Part shown: piece by piece, positions 43,892-55,841 of the stretch
How positions within the stretch are numbered: position 1 is the first letter of the stretch
Layout: each line of letters starts with the position of its first letter
NCBI GenBank assembly: GCA_038118725.1
Contig: JAYOIK010000015.1
Location: forward strand, 1-64,000
Direction: 5' to 3'
Source: JADHLJ01 sp038118725
GTDB taxonomy: Bacteria > Pseudomonadota > Alphaproteobacteria > Thalassobaculales > Thalassobaculaceae
DNA length: 64,000 bases
Notes under the pieces: model-generated
What the model saw: the letters and a program-made list of their open reading frames with translations, nothing else
Told to the model about the DNA's origin: nothing
Database searches by the model: none
Position numbers and translations under genes: made by a program

Positions 43892-44350
43892 TTAGCTGAC
43901 CAACGCCTGACGCACCATGCCGCTGGCCTTGGAGAAGTCCATCCGGCCCGGATAGCGCTCCTTCAAAAGCGCCATGGTCTTGCCCATGTCCTTCATGTCG
44001 CGGGCGCCGATCTCGCGAATCACGTCCCGGACCGCGCTGTCCATTTCCTCGCCCTCAAGCTGAGTGGGCATGAAGCGGCGGATCACCTCCACCTCTTCGC
44101 GCTCCTGCTCGGCGAGTTCCAGGCGCCCACCTTCCTCGTAGAGGCGGATCGATTCGGCACGCTGTTTGACCATCGTCTGCAGCAGGGTCAGAACGTCGCC
44201 GTCGGACACCCCGTCGGCATTCCCGTCGGCCCGCGCGCAGATGTCGCGATCCTTAAGCGCCGCGAGAATCAAGCGGATGGTGCTAACGGCGCATTTGTCC
44301 TGCGCCTTCAAGGACACCTTCAGTGCCTCGTTCAAGTCATTGCGAATCAC
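43892..44350 (-). CDS. GatB/YqeY domain protein
   Basis: A 152-residue protein of the YqeY family, related to the tail domain of GatB. IRNDLNEALKVSLKAQDK at the N-terminus, STIRLILAALKDRD, and DMGKTMALLKERYPGRMD near the C-terminus are typical. The role is not settled; a link to tRNA amidation or translation is suspected from the domain. GTG 44350 with AGGGG upstream is preferred over the long frame from 44449. It is divergent from carA, a frequent arrangement in alphaproteobacteria. Confidence 0.88.
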   Translation of the reverse strand: MIRNDLNEALKVSLKAQDKCAVSTIRLILAALKDRDICARADGNADGVSDGDVLTLLQTMVKQRAESIRLYEEGGRLELAEQEREEVEVIRRFMPTQLEGEEMDSAVRDVIREIGARDMKDMGKTMALLKERYPGRMDFSKASGMVRQALVS

Positions 44351-44571
44351 GTCGGATTTCCCCTTGCCCTTGACCGCCCGGGGTCTGTCGGACCCGCGCG
44401 GGCAGCGTGCGGCACACTTAACGTTGAATCGCCGGTGAAACGCAAGCAATTTGTTAACGCCTTGAAAACAATCAAATATTCCAAAAACATAGGGGTTGAT
44501 CCACGGGGTTGACCCCTGGGCCGGCTTGGCGTATCAACCGTGCCGATCAAGACACATTGGATAACCCACCG

Positions 44572-45765
44572 ATGGCGGACGCGCAGGCGACCGAACCTGG
44601 CCCCAAGGCCGCACCCGCGAAGCCCGATGGCGCGACAGCCGCCCTGATTGTTTCCGATGGTTCCGTCTTCTGGGGCCGCGGGCTCGGCGCGGCGCGAACC
44701 ACGGTCGGAGAGGTCTGTTTCAACACTTCGATGACCGGCTATCAGGAGATCATGACCGATCCCTCCTATGCCGGTCAGATCATCACCTTCACCTTCCCGC
44801 ATATCGGTAATGTCGGCGCCAATACCGACGATATCGAGACCGCGACCCCGCACTCGCTGGGGCTGGTCCTGCGCGCCGAAATGACGGATCCGTCGAACCA
44901 TCGCTCGGAGCGCCACTTCGACGACTGGCTGAAATCGGTGAACCTGCCGGGGATCAGCGGCGTCGACACCAGGCGCCTTACCCGGCGCATCCGCGACGGC
45001 GGCGCGCCGAACGGGGTGCTGGTTCACGCGCCGGACGGGGTCTTCGATATCCCGGCGCTGCAAAAACAAGCCGCCGACTGGCCCGGCCTGGAGGGCATGG
45101 ATCTGGCGGCCCAGGTCTCCTGCACCCAGAGTTACGCCTGGGACGGCGGAATCTGGGCCTTCGGCGATGCCGAGAGCGAGGGTTACGCTCCGGCCCCCGA
45201 GGTCAAGCACCGGATCGTCGCCATGGATTTCGGCGCCAAGCGCAACATCCTGCGTAATCTGGTGGCGCTGGGCTGCGAGGTGACGGTGGTGCCGGCGAGC
45301 ACCAGCGCCGACGACATCCTCGCCCGCGACCCGGACGGGGTGTTCCTGGCCAACGGCCCGGGCGACCCGGCGGCGACCGGCGAATACGCGGTGCCGGAGA
45401 TCAAGAAGTTGGTCGACAGCGGCAAGCCGATCTTCGGCATCTGCCTCGGTCACCAGATGCTCTCGCTGGCCCTCGGCGCCAAGACCGAGAAGATGCATAT
45501 GGGCCACCGGGGCGGCAACCACCCGGTCAAGGACCTGACCACCGGCAAGGTCGAGATCACCAGCCAGAACCACGGCTTCGTGATTTCGGAAGGAACGCTG
45601 CCGGAGGGCGTCGAGATCACCCACCGCTCGCTCTTCGACGGCTCCATCGAGGGCCTCAGGGTTACCGGCAAGCCGATCTTCAGCGTCCAATATCACCCCG
45701 AAGCCTCCCCCGGACCAAAGGACAGCCACTATCTGTTCCAGCGGTTCGTGGATTTGATGAAATAG
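44572..45765 (+). CDS. carA: Carbamoyl-phosphate synthase small subunit
   Basis: A 397-residue glutaminase subunit that feeds ammonia to CarB for arginine and pyrimidine synthesis. The N-terminal CPSase domain has GEVCFNTSMTGYQE, and the class I glutamine amidotransferase domain has nucleophile Cys in FGICLGHQM and the His-Glu pair in QYHPEASPGPKD. ATG 44572 is chosen because the upstream part of the frame from 44509 has no coding look. carB follows after 15 bp. Confidence 0.96.
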   Translation: MADAQATEPGPKAAPAKPDGATAALIVSDGSVFWGRGLGAARTTVGEVCFNTSMTGYQEIMTDPSYAGQIITFTFPHIGNVGANTDDIETATPHSLGLVLRAEMTDPSNHRSERHFDDWLKSVNLPGISGVDTRRLTRRIRDGGAPNGVLVHAPDGVFDIPALQKQAADWPGLEGMDLAAQVSCTQSYAWDGGIWAFGDAESEGYAPAPEVKHRIVAMDFGAKRNILRNLVALGCEVTVVPASTSADDILARDPDGVFLANGPGDPAATGEYAVPEIKKLVDSGKPIFGICLGHQMLSLALGAKTEKMHMGHRGGNHPVKDLTTGKVEITSQNHGFVISEGTLPEGVEITHRSLFDGSIEGLRVTGKPIFSVQYHPEASPGPKDSHYLFQRFVDLMK

Positions 45766-45780
45766 GGGCGCCCTCCCCCC

Positions 45781-49035
<3,255 letters not shown>

Positions 49036-49130
49036 CCTCCGGCGATGGGACCGGAGTGGGCGAGCATCGGTAAGGCCGGGGCTCGTCAAAGTCAGGGTAT
49101 TCGGCATTTAGTAGGTTTGGGTCTTTTATC

Positions 49131-49604
49131 ATGGAGAAGGTTCCGATCAGGCGAGAAGGCCTGGAGCGGCTGCAGGATGAGCTGAAACAGCTGAAATCCG
49201 TCGAGAGGCCGGCGATTATCCGCGCGATCGCGGAAGCGCGAGAGCACGGGGATCTTTCCGAGAACGCCGAGTATCACGCCGCCCGTGACCGCCAGAGCTT
49301 CATCGAGGGCCGAGTGGCCGAGCTCGAGGATGTGATCAGCCGCGCCGAGGTAATCGATTCATCGAAGATCGCCGGCGACACCGTGACCTTCGGCACGACC
49401 ATCAAGGTCGCCGACGAGGACACGGACGAGGAATCCACCTACACGATCGTGGGTCCCTACGAGGCCGACATCTCGCAGGGGTTGATTTCCACCTCCTCGC
49501 CCATTGCCCGGGCGCTGATCGGCAAGCGCGTCGGCGACAGCGCCGAGGTCACCACGCCACGCGGCACCAAGGGCTATGAAATCCTGACAATATCGGTCTC
49601 CTAG
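49131..49604 (+). CDS. greA: Transcription elongation factor GreA
   Basis: A 157-residue factor that rescues backtracked RNA polymerase by stimulating transcript cleavage. The N-terminal coiled coil (about residues 8-75) has the acidic tip HGDLSENAEYHAA, and the C-terminal globular domain has FGTTIKVAD and SPIARALIGKRVGDSAEV. It lies 95 bp after carB, a common alphaproteobacterial order. Confidence 0.96.
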   Translation: MEKVPIRREGLERLQDELKQLKSVERPAIIRAIAEAREHGDLSENAEYHAARDRQSFIEGRVAELEDVISRAEVIDSSKIAGDTVTFGTTIKVADEDTDEESTYTIVGPYEADISQGLISTSSPIARALIGKRVGDSAEVTTPRGTKGYEILTISVS

Positions 49605-49781
49605 ACCGTTTCTGGCCTTTACGGAAGCACCGGTTCGCACCGCGCATCCCTCACTCCATCCCGCATTCCTGGACGCCTGCCCTCGCGGAACCGAGGGTGA
49701 TGAGTAGCCTGTGACCCAGGATGCATCCCGTCGTGGAATTTCAACCTCACACCGGTCGACGGGTTTTCGGATCGTCGGCTA

Positions 49782-49841
49782 GAGCAGATCCGGGTTGAGT
49801 GGAATCATTTCCAATGATTCCACGAACCGGTGAATCTGCTC
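49782..49841. repeat. 60-bp palindromic element 1
   Basis: The ends GAGCAGAT (49782-49789) and ATCTGCTC (49834-49841) are inverted. The centre is a perfect 11-bp stem GTGGAATCATT/AATGATTCCAC around a 3-base loop (49799-49823). It sits in the 299-bp space after greA. Confidence 0.7.
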
Positions 49842-49855
49842 GATCTGTTTGAAGT

Positions 49856-49918
49856 TACAGCGGATTCACTTAATCTCGCGTGGACAAAATTGTCCACACT
49901 CAATCAAGATCCGCTGTA
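49856..49918. repeat. 63-bp palindromic element 2, overlapping a gene end
   Basis: The ends TACAGCGGAT (49856-49865) and ATCCGCTGTA (49909-49918) are perfect inverted repeats. The centre holds GTGGACAA-AA-TTGTCCAC. The right end reads into the last codons and the stop of the glycosyltransferase gene on the - strand. Confidence 0.68.
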
Positions 49919-51016
49919 GCCGAGAACGCGCAGCGCGGACTGGGCTTTCTCGGCCGCGTGATCCCACGTCCAGTTCTCGGCGATATGCGCGGCGGCTCGC
50001 GCCCCGATGGCGCGCGCCTCCTCGCGGTTCTCATGAATTCGCCGCATGAGACGGCGGAGCTCATCGAAATCCGGCTCCGACCACATCCCGAAATCCCCAT
50101 CCGCCATCATCGCCGGCATCCAGGGACAGGACGCCGGCTCCCAGGACAAGGGATAGCCCGTGTCAGCGGTCATGTAGTCCGCGGGACCACTATAATGGGT
50201 TGCGATAACCGGAAGACCACAGGCCATCGCCTCGGAGATCGGCAGGCCCCAAGGGTCCGAGCGGGTCGGAAAAACACCGGCGTCGGCGGCGGCGAATATT
50301 CCAGCCATCCTCTCATTGCCGATCCCGTCGCCAAGAAACGTGAGCTGATCGAGGCAAGACAGGTCCATGGCCCTCAGTTCCGACGCGATATCGATGTCCG
50401 GACGCATGGGATTGGCGCAGCTAAGGATCAGTCGCGCGTCTGGATCTCCGGCGAACTCGGCGTCAAAGGCCCGCAACAGCTCCCTGGTACCCTTGCGGTG
50501 TTGCCATCGTCCGACATGGATGAACTTGAACCCCTCCAGATCGGCGATCGCGGGCTCGGGCGGAACCTTCGGGTGGAACACGGACACGTCCATGCCCAGG
50601 GGCACGACATCGATCTCGTCGGCCGAGAAACCGTTTTGGATCAGCATGTCCTTGGCTTGATGGCACGGTACCCAGTACCGGTCGGCCGCGCGCAGGGGCT
50701 CCAGCCAACTATCGGGAAGCTTGGTGGTTTCCCAGATGACATAGGCAATCTTAAGGCCGGGCATTTTCGCGAGGTGAAAGGTCTGGTCGCCCCAGGAGAA
50801 GAGAATATTGGCGAGATCGCCTGTCCCGCGGTGCCCGGCGACCTCCGGCGCCACCCGGGCCCAATCGCCGTGCTTGCGTGGCAATCGCGTCCGATAGACC
50901 GGCATACGACGTGCCAAGGCGTCGGCGAAGTTGCGCGTGAGGACGTTGTAACCCTCCGAGCCTTCGAACCAACCGAGGATATGCGCGGCGGATATCGTCA
51001 TCACCGGTCCAATCAT
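49904..51016 (-). CDS. Glycosyltransferase, GT4-like
   Basis: A 370-residue GT-B fold glycosyltransferase. The C-terminal nucleotide-sugar domain has FIHVGRWQHRKGTRELLRAF and the E-x7-E-like segment FPTRSDPWGLPISEAMACGL. N-terminal HILGWFEGSEGYN resembles acceptor-domain loops of GT4 enzymes. It probably adds a sugar to a surface polysaccharide or lipid. The start may instead be ATG 51001. The last few codons (SGS and stop) come from a palindromic repeat element. No other cell-surface genes are adjacent. Confidence 0.83.
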   Translation of the reverse strand: MIGPVMTISAAHILGWFEGSEGYNVLTRNFADALARRMPVYRTRLPRKHGDWARVAPEVAGHRGTGDLANILFSWGDQTFHLAKMPGLKIAYVIWETTKLPDSWLEPLRAADRYWVPCHQAKDMLIQNGFSADEIDVVPLGMDVSVFHPKVPPEPAIADLEGFKFIHVGRWQHRKGTRELLRAFDAEFAGDPDARLILSCANPMRPDIDIASELRAMDLSCLDQLTFLGDGIGNERMAGIFAAADAGVFPTRSDPWGLPISEAMACGLPVIATHYSGPADYMTADTGYPLSWEPASCPWMPAMMADGDFGMWSEPDFDELRRLMRRIHENREEARAIGARAAAHIAENWTWDHAAEKAQSALRVLGYSGS

Positions 51017-51176
51017 TGATCGCGGGCGGGAAACTGCGACGCCGGCGCACCGGGGTCAAGCCGCATCGACCTACCCGCGGCGGCGCGCGATTAAGCCTCT
51101 ACCGGCTGTGTTCCGATCCCTCCGATCTGTTAGGCTTCACCAGGATATAGCCGAATCCCAACCAGTGGACGCAAAC

Positions 51177-52547
51177 ATGACTAAGACGATCTCCAATCAA
51201 CCCGCCGCCGTCACCAGCCTGCGCGATTGGCTGGATAGAATGCGCGCCAACGGTCGTCTCGCCACCGCAAAGCCCGGTATTCCGCTTACCTTCACCCTGG
51301 CCGCGCTCGCGAAACGCCTGGATGGTGACAAAGCGGTTCTGTTTCCCGAGCCCGATGGGCATCCGATTTCGGTAATCTCCGGCATCGTGTCGCGCCGGGA
51401 ATGGATCGCCGAGGCAATGGGGTCCGATGAAGACGGGCTGTTGGATCGGTTTCGCGACGCGGTTCTCAACCCTCTTCCCTGGGAGGAAGTCGATGACGCG
51501 CCGGTCCAGGAGGTTGTGCACCGCGACGCCGTTGATCTTACCTCGGCGCTTCCCATACCGACCCATAACGAACACGATAACGGCGCCTATATCACCGCCG
51601 GTCTTGTCATCGCCCGCAATCCCGAAACCGGCGATCAAAACGTCTCCATCAACCGCCTTCAGGTCAGTGGTCCGGACAAGCTGGGTATATTGATTCTACC
51701 CCGCGACCTGCATCGCTTTTACGACGCGGCGGAAAACAAGGGAGAAGCCTTGCCGGTCGCCATCGTGATTGGTGTCGACCCGATGACCCTGCTCGCCAGC
51801 CAAGCGATATTGCCGATCAATCATGACGAGCTCATGGTCGCGGGTGCCTTGATGGGCCAACCGCTGGATGTCGTCAAATGCGTGACCAATGACGTGCGGG
51901 TCCCGGCCCAGGCCGAGATCGTCATTGAAGGTCGTCTGTTGCCCGAACTGCGCGAGATCGAAGGACCGTTCGGCGAGTTTCCGCAGTATTACGGTCCCGC
52001 GGGCAAGCGCCAGGTCGTCGCGGTCGACGCAATCACCCATCGCGGCAAACCGCTGTTTCACACCATTGTCCCGGCGGCGATGGAGCATTTGCTGCTGGGC
52101 GCGATCCCTCGAGAAGCCTCGTTGATCGCCTTTCTGCAACGCAGCTTTCCGAGCGTGCTCGACGTTCACCTCTCGCGTGGCGGGGTGTGTCGCTATCACC
52201 TTGCCGTGAAGATCGACAAAAGGTGGGAGGGCGAGCCGAAGAACATCATCATGGGTGCTTTCGCCGGTCATGCCGATATCAAACAGGTCACCGTCGTGGA
52301 CCATGATGTCGACGTGCATGATCCAACGGCGGTCGAGTGGGCCGTGGCGACGCGCTTCCAAGCGGCGAGCGACTTGGTGGTCGTGCCCCGCGCCCAAGGC
52401 TCGCGTTTGGATCCATCCGCGGATAACGGCTTGGTCGACAAGATGGGGCTGGACGCCACCAAGCCGCTCGCCGGCGATCCCTTCCACTATACGGTCGTTC
52501 ATGTGCCCGGAGAGGACGACCCGAGCCTGGAGGAAAATTGGCTTTAA
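51177..52547 (+). CDS. UbiD family decarboxylase
   Basis: A 456-residue protein of the prenylated-FMN decarboxylase family. Typical segments are HNEHDNGAYITAGLVIARNP, SINRLQVSGPDK, PINHDELMVAGALMG and the catalytic region REIEGPFGEFPQYYG with Glu and Arg. The family removes or adds carboxyl groups on aromatic or unsaturated acids. No ubiX-like flavin prenyltransferase is seen in the window. Ubiquinone UbiD is possible, but this length and context fit a catabolic member equally well. ATG 51177 is preferred over the frame from 51108. Confidence 0.86.
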   Translation: MTKTISNQPAAVTSLRDWLDRMRANGRLATAKPGIPLTFTLAALAKRLDGDKAVLFPEPDGHPISVISGIVSRREWIAEAMGSDEDGLLDRFRDAVLNPLPWEEVDDAPVQEVVHRDAVDLTSALPIPTHNEHDNGAYITAGLVIARNPETGDQNVSINRLQVSGPDKLGILILPRDLHRFYDAAENKGEALPVAIVIGVDPMTLLASQAILPINHDELMVAGALMGQPLDVVKCVTNDVRVPAQAEIVIEGRLLPELREIEGPFGEFPQYYGPAGKRQVVAVDAITHRGKPLFHTIVPAAMEHLLLGAIPREASLIAFLQRSFPSVLDVHLSRGGVCRYHLAVKIDKRWEGEPKNIIMGAFAGHADIKQVTVVDHDVDVHDPTAVEWAVATRFQAASDLVVVPRAQGSRLDPSADNGLVDKMGLDATKPLAGDPFHYTVVHVPGEDDPSLEENWL

Positions 52548-52562
52548 TAGTCGTAAATTCGG

Positions 52563-52583
52563 AATAATACGGTCAATATTATT
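52563..52583 (+). promoter_or_regulatory. AT-rich inverted repeat upstream of a thiol-dioxygenase-like gene
   Basis: AATAATA (52563-52569) and TATTATT (52577-52583) are inverted around CGGTCAA. The surrounding 93-bp spacer is unusually AT-rich for this window. It may be an operator or part of the promoter of the gene at 52641. Confidence 0.4.
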
Positions 52584-52640
52584 TCCATATGGGAATGATT
52601 ATGCTACATCTTCGAAAATGAAATATTGGAGAGTCGCGCC

Positions 52641-53207
52641 GTGAACCCGATACTGGAGCACTTTCGCAAGTCCTGCGCCTCGATCATCAGCGAACACGCC
52701 GCCCCTTGCGATATCGTCCGCGCTCTTGCGCCGACAATGGGGGATCTGGCCGGACGGGCGGGTGACTTTCTGGAACCCTGTCATCGCCGGAGTGAGGCGG
52801 AGGGGTATACGCGCAATCTGATCTTCGGATCGGAGGAAGAAGGCCTGTCGCTCTACGCGATTGTTTGGCGTCCGGGACAATGGACCCCAATCCACGACCA
52901 TGGAACCTGGGGCGTGGTCGGCGTGGTCGAGGGGTTGCTGGAGGAGCAGGCCTACGTGCCGGCCAACGATACCGGTGATGCCGGCGAGGGTGCTCGGATA
53001 GACCTCTCACCCGGTGGATTGGTGTTGCTACCGCCCGGCGCGGTCGCCACATTCGTGCCGAACCCCGATCACATTCACCAGACCGGCGTCGCCGATGATC
53101 GCCCCGCGACCCTGAGCCTGCATCTTTATGGCCGCATGCTGAATGACTTCCACATCTACGACCGCGAAGCCGGGACGAAGAAGCTGATCAAGGCGGAACA
53201 TTCCTGA
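52641..53207 (+). CDS. Cysteine dioxygenase family protein
   Basis: A 188-residue cupin. The iron-binding pattern is His85 and His87 in TPIHDHGTWGVVGV with a third His in NPDHIHQTG; SLHLYGR near the end is family-like. Such enzymes oxidise cysteine or 3-mercaptopropionate to sulfinates with O2. GTG 52641 with GGAGAG about 8 bases before it is chosen over TTG 52626. The preceding spacer carries an AT-rich inverted repeat. It is not close in sequence to the cupin at 34768. Confidence 0.83.
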   Translation: MNPILEHFRKSCASIISEHAAPCDIVRALAPTMGDLAGRAGDFLEPCHRRSEAEGYTRNLIFGSEEEGLSLYAIVWRPGQWTPIHDHGTWGVVGVVEGLLEEQAYVPANDTGDAGEGARIDLSPGGLVLLPPGAVATFVPNPDHIHQTGVADDRPATLSLHLYGRMLNDFHIYDREAGTKKLIKAEHS

Positions 53208-53222
53208 GCCCTGAGCGGCGTT

Positions 53223-54461
53223 CTAGTCATAGCTACGGGCATCCTCGATAACCACCCCGTCATTGGCCAATGACCCGGGCCGTACCAAGGCGACCTCGCC
53301 GCGCAGCTTGGTCACGGATTGAATGGATTCCTTGAGCGCGTCGACCAGTCCCTCGCCGTCGCCGTCGCTTTCCGCGTGAAGGGTCATCACATCGTTGCCA
53401 GTCCGGCCGGTAACGACAAGGCGCGCCTTGGCAACCTCGGGATGGCGTTTGACCACCTCGGCGATCTGGCCCGGATGCACGAACATGCCCTTGACCTTGG
53501 TCGTCTGGTCGGCGCGTCCCATCCAGCCCTTGATCCTCGCATTCGTGCGACCGCAAGGGCTCGCACCGTCCATGATCGCCGACATGTCCCCGGTACCGAA
53601 CCGGATCAACGGATAGGAGCGATTGAAAGTCGTCACCACGACTTCGCCGACTTCCCCGTCCGGCACGGGGTCGCCGGTGCCCGGGCGCACGATTTCGACA
53701 ATGACACCTTCGTCGATGATCATGCCTTCCTTGGCTTCGGATTCATAAGCGATGAGACCGAGATCGGCGGTCCCGTAGCACTGCAACACATCGCAACCAA
53801 GCGCGGCGATCTCGACTCTCAGGCTCGGCGGCAAGGCCTCGCCACCGACCAGCCCCTTGGTCAGGCTGGAGGCATCGATGCCCATCTCCCCCGCCTTCTC
53901 CAGCAAGATCTTCAGAAAGCTCGGCGTACCGGCATAGCCGTTCGGACGCAAATGGCCGATGGCTTGCACCTGGATCTCAGTATTGCCGACCCCGCCTGGA
54001 AATACCGCGCATCCGAGGGTCCGGCACGCTGAATCAACAAACATACCGGCTGGTGTGAGATGATAGGCGAAGGTGTTGTGAATGATGTCACCGGCCCTGA
54101 AACCGGCCGCATGGGCCGAGCGGGCGAAACGCCAGGGATCCGCCTCGCGCCCCTCGCCCTCGAAAATCGGGCCGGGCGACATGTAGATATGCGCCATCTC
54201 TCCAGGAGCCACCGCCCCCATCCCCCCCAAAGGCGGATTTTCGGCCTGAAGGGCAACCAGATCGGATTTACGCACCACCGGCAGGCTCGCCAGCGCCTCG
54301 CGCGAGGTAATGCTCGCCGGATCAACATCCGCCAGCGATTTTCCGAAGGCGGGAGACGCGGCTTTCGCGTGAGCGATCTGTTCCGCCAATGCCGCACCCT
54401 GCTCCCTTGCCCTATGGTCCGTGCTTCGAATTTCCAGATCGTCGTAGTAGTCGCCCACCAT
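53223..54461 (-). CDS. Phenylacetate-CoA ligase-like AMP-forming enzyme
   Basis: A 412-residue adenylate-forming enzyme of the PaaK group. CYGTADLGLIAYESE corresponds to the adenine-binding region, FGTGDMSAI to the ATP-binding Asp motif and KVKGMFVHPGQIAEVV to the hinge before the C-terminal domain. It should activate an aromatic or other acid as a CoA thioester. GGAGG 9 bases upstream supports ATG 54461. It follows an orphan TRAP binding protein and kynureninase on the same strand, so anthranilate is a conceivable but unproven substrate. Confidence 0.84.
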   Translation of the reverse strand: MVGDYYDDLEIRSTDHRAREQGAALAEQIAHAKAASPAFGKSLADVDPASITSREALASLPVVRKSDLVALQAENPPLGGMGAVAPGEMAHIYMSPGPIFEGEGREADPWRFARSAHAAGFRAGDIIHNTFAYHLTPAGMFVDSACRTLGCAVFPGGVGNTEIQVQAIGHLRPNGYAGTPSFLKILLEKAGEMGIDASSLTKGLVGGEALPPSLRVEIAALGCDVLQCYGTADLGLIAYESEAKEGMIIDEGVIVEIVRPGTGDPVPDGEVGEVVVTTFNRSYPLIRFGTGDMSAIMDGASPCGRTNARIKGWMGRADQTTKVKGMFVHPGQIAEVVKRHPEVAKARLVVTGRTGNDVMTLHAESDGDGEGLVDALKESIQSVTKLRGEVALVRPGSLANDGVVIEDARSYD

Positions 54462-54562
54462 GTGCACTTTCCTCCGCCTCGGGAATGCTCGCATCCAAAA
54501 GTTAGCATGCGTCGCCGGACGATGGAGTTCAACATTCCCTTGCGATCCAAAAGCCGGGCACG

Positions 54563-54591
54563 AAAAAGCCGGGACCCAAAGGACCCGGCTT
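54563..54591 (-). terminator. Rho-independent terminator after the TRAP binding protein
   Basis: On the - strand, AAGCCGGG pairs with CCCGGCTT and is followed by a run of T (A run at 54563-54567 on the + strand). It lies about 50 bases after the dctP-like stop. Confidence 0.78.
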
Positions 54592-54640
54592 CCCCGCAAC
54601 CCGGCGCCGCTAGGCGATGGGTCAAACCCTGTCGGACATA

Positions 54641-55717
54641 TTAGTCCAGATAGGTCGCCTTAAGAGCCTGGGCATCGCCCCAGATCTTGAAGCCGTTACG
54701 GAAGGCGAAGTAGCTATCCGCGAACTCCTTGAACAGAGCGTCCTTGGCCGATTCCTCGGCGACGACCTCGAGCCAGGCCTTCTCGAAGACGGCCAGCTGG
54801 TCATCCTTCCAACGATGGATGGTCACGCCATGCTTTTCCCGCATGGTCTTCATCGCGCCGAACTGCTCGGAGTCAGCCTTGGCGTGGGTGTAGATGACCT
54901 GAGTGTAGGTCGCGCTGCGGATCATCTCTTGATAGGCCGCCGGAAGCGCGTCGTACTTGGTCTTGTTCATCAGGAACTCGGAAACCGAGGACTGCTGATG
55001 CCAACCCGGGAAGTAGTTGTTCTTGGCGATCTGGTAGAAGCCGTACTTGATGTCGTTGGTCGGCATCGAGTACTCGGTTGCGTCGATGACGCCACGCTCC
55101 AGGGCCGGATAGATGTCAGCGCCGGCGAGCAGCTGGGTGGACACGCCGATCTTGGTCATCACCTTGGCGCCCAGGCCGAAGAAACGCATCTTCATGCCCT
55201 TCAGCTCGGAGAGATCCTTGATCGGCTCCTTGAACCAACCGGAGGTTTCGGCGCCGTGCGAGAAGGCGTCGAAGGCCTTGAGGTCATGCGTGGCGTAGAC
55301 ACGGTCGCGAATGTCGTTGCCGCCACCAAACCACTTCCAGGACACGAACTCGGTCAGGGCCGGGCCGAACGGTACCGTGGTCATGAAAGACAGACCGGGA
55401 TACCGACCGGCATGGTAGCCAGGCGTGGTCCAGGCGGACTCGATCGAGCCCTTGGAGGCCGCGTCAAAGGTCTCGAGCGCCGGAACCAGCGCGCCCGGAT
55501 CGAAGAACTTGATGTCGAACTTGCCGCCGGACATCGTATTGACGCTTTCGACGAAGCGCACACCGGATTCACCGGCGTTCGGCACCTGGGTACCCCAAGC
55601 GCTTTGCATCTTCCACTTAACTTTCTTTTGCGCCATCGCGTCGCCCGCGACGGCGAAAGCCACGGCGCCGACAAACGTGCCGACCGCCAGGGTTTTCAGA
55701 ACGGTTATTGATTTCAT
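54641..55717 (-). CDS. TRAP transporter substrate-binding protein (DctP family)
   Basis: A 358-residue periplasmic protein. The signal peptide is MKSITVLKTLAVGTFVGAVA with cleavage after the AMA at about residue 29. The mature part begins KKVKWKMQSAWG, the usual DctP/TTT-type N-terminus; GMKMRFFGLGAKVMTKIG and ALERGVIDATEYSMP carry the conserved ligand-site region. GGGAGG supports ATG 55717. No DctQ or DctM membrane subunit is encoded beside it, so it must work with a transporter encoded elsewhere. Kynureninase lies upstream. A terminator follows. Confidence 0.9.
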   Translation of the reverse strand: MKSITVLKTLAVGTFVGAVAFAVAGDAMAQKKVKWKMQSAWGTQVPNAGESGVRFVESVNTMSGGKFDIKFFDPGALVPALETFDAASKGSIESAWTTPGYHAGRYPGLSFMTTVPFGPALTEFVSWKWFGGGNDIRDRVYATHDLKAFDAFSHGAETSGWFKEPIKDLSELKGMKMRFFGLGAKVMTKIGVSTQLLAGADIYPALERGVIDATEYSMPTNDIKYGFYQIAKNNYFPGWHQQSSVSEFLMNKTKYDALPAAYQEMIRSATYTQVIYTHAKADSEQFGAMKTMREKHGVTIHRWKDDQLAVFEKAWLEVVAEESAKDALFKEFADSYFAFRNGFKIWGDAQALKATYLD

Positions 55718-55841
55718 GGTAATCCTCCCATCCACGCTTGCACGCGACGACGACCGCCGCGCGGGGCATGAAAGTGGGAAGCTTAACCAAAGATCCGGCC
55801 GGATACAAATCCACAATTTTCGGGCTCGGCCCGCGGCGCGA

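Noticed and set aside
44462..44490. Sigma-70 promoter before carA (TTGAAA then a weak -10)
   Set aside because: The -35 is acceptable, but no good -10 hexamer lies at 16-18 bp, so the site was not annotated.
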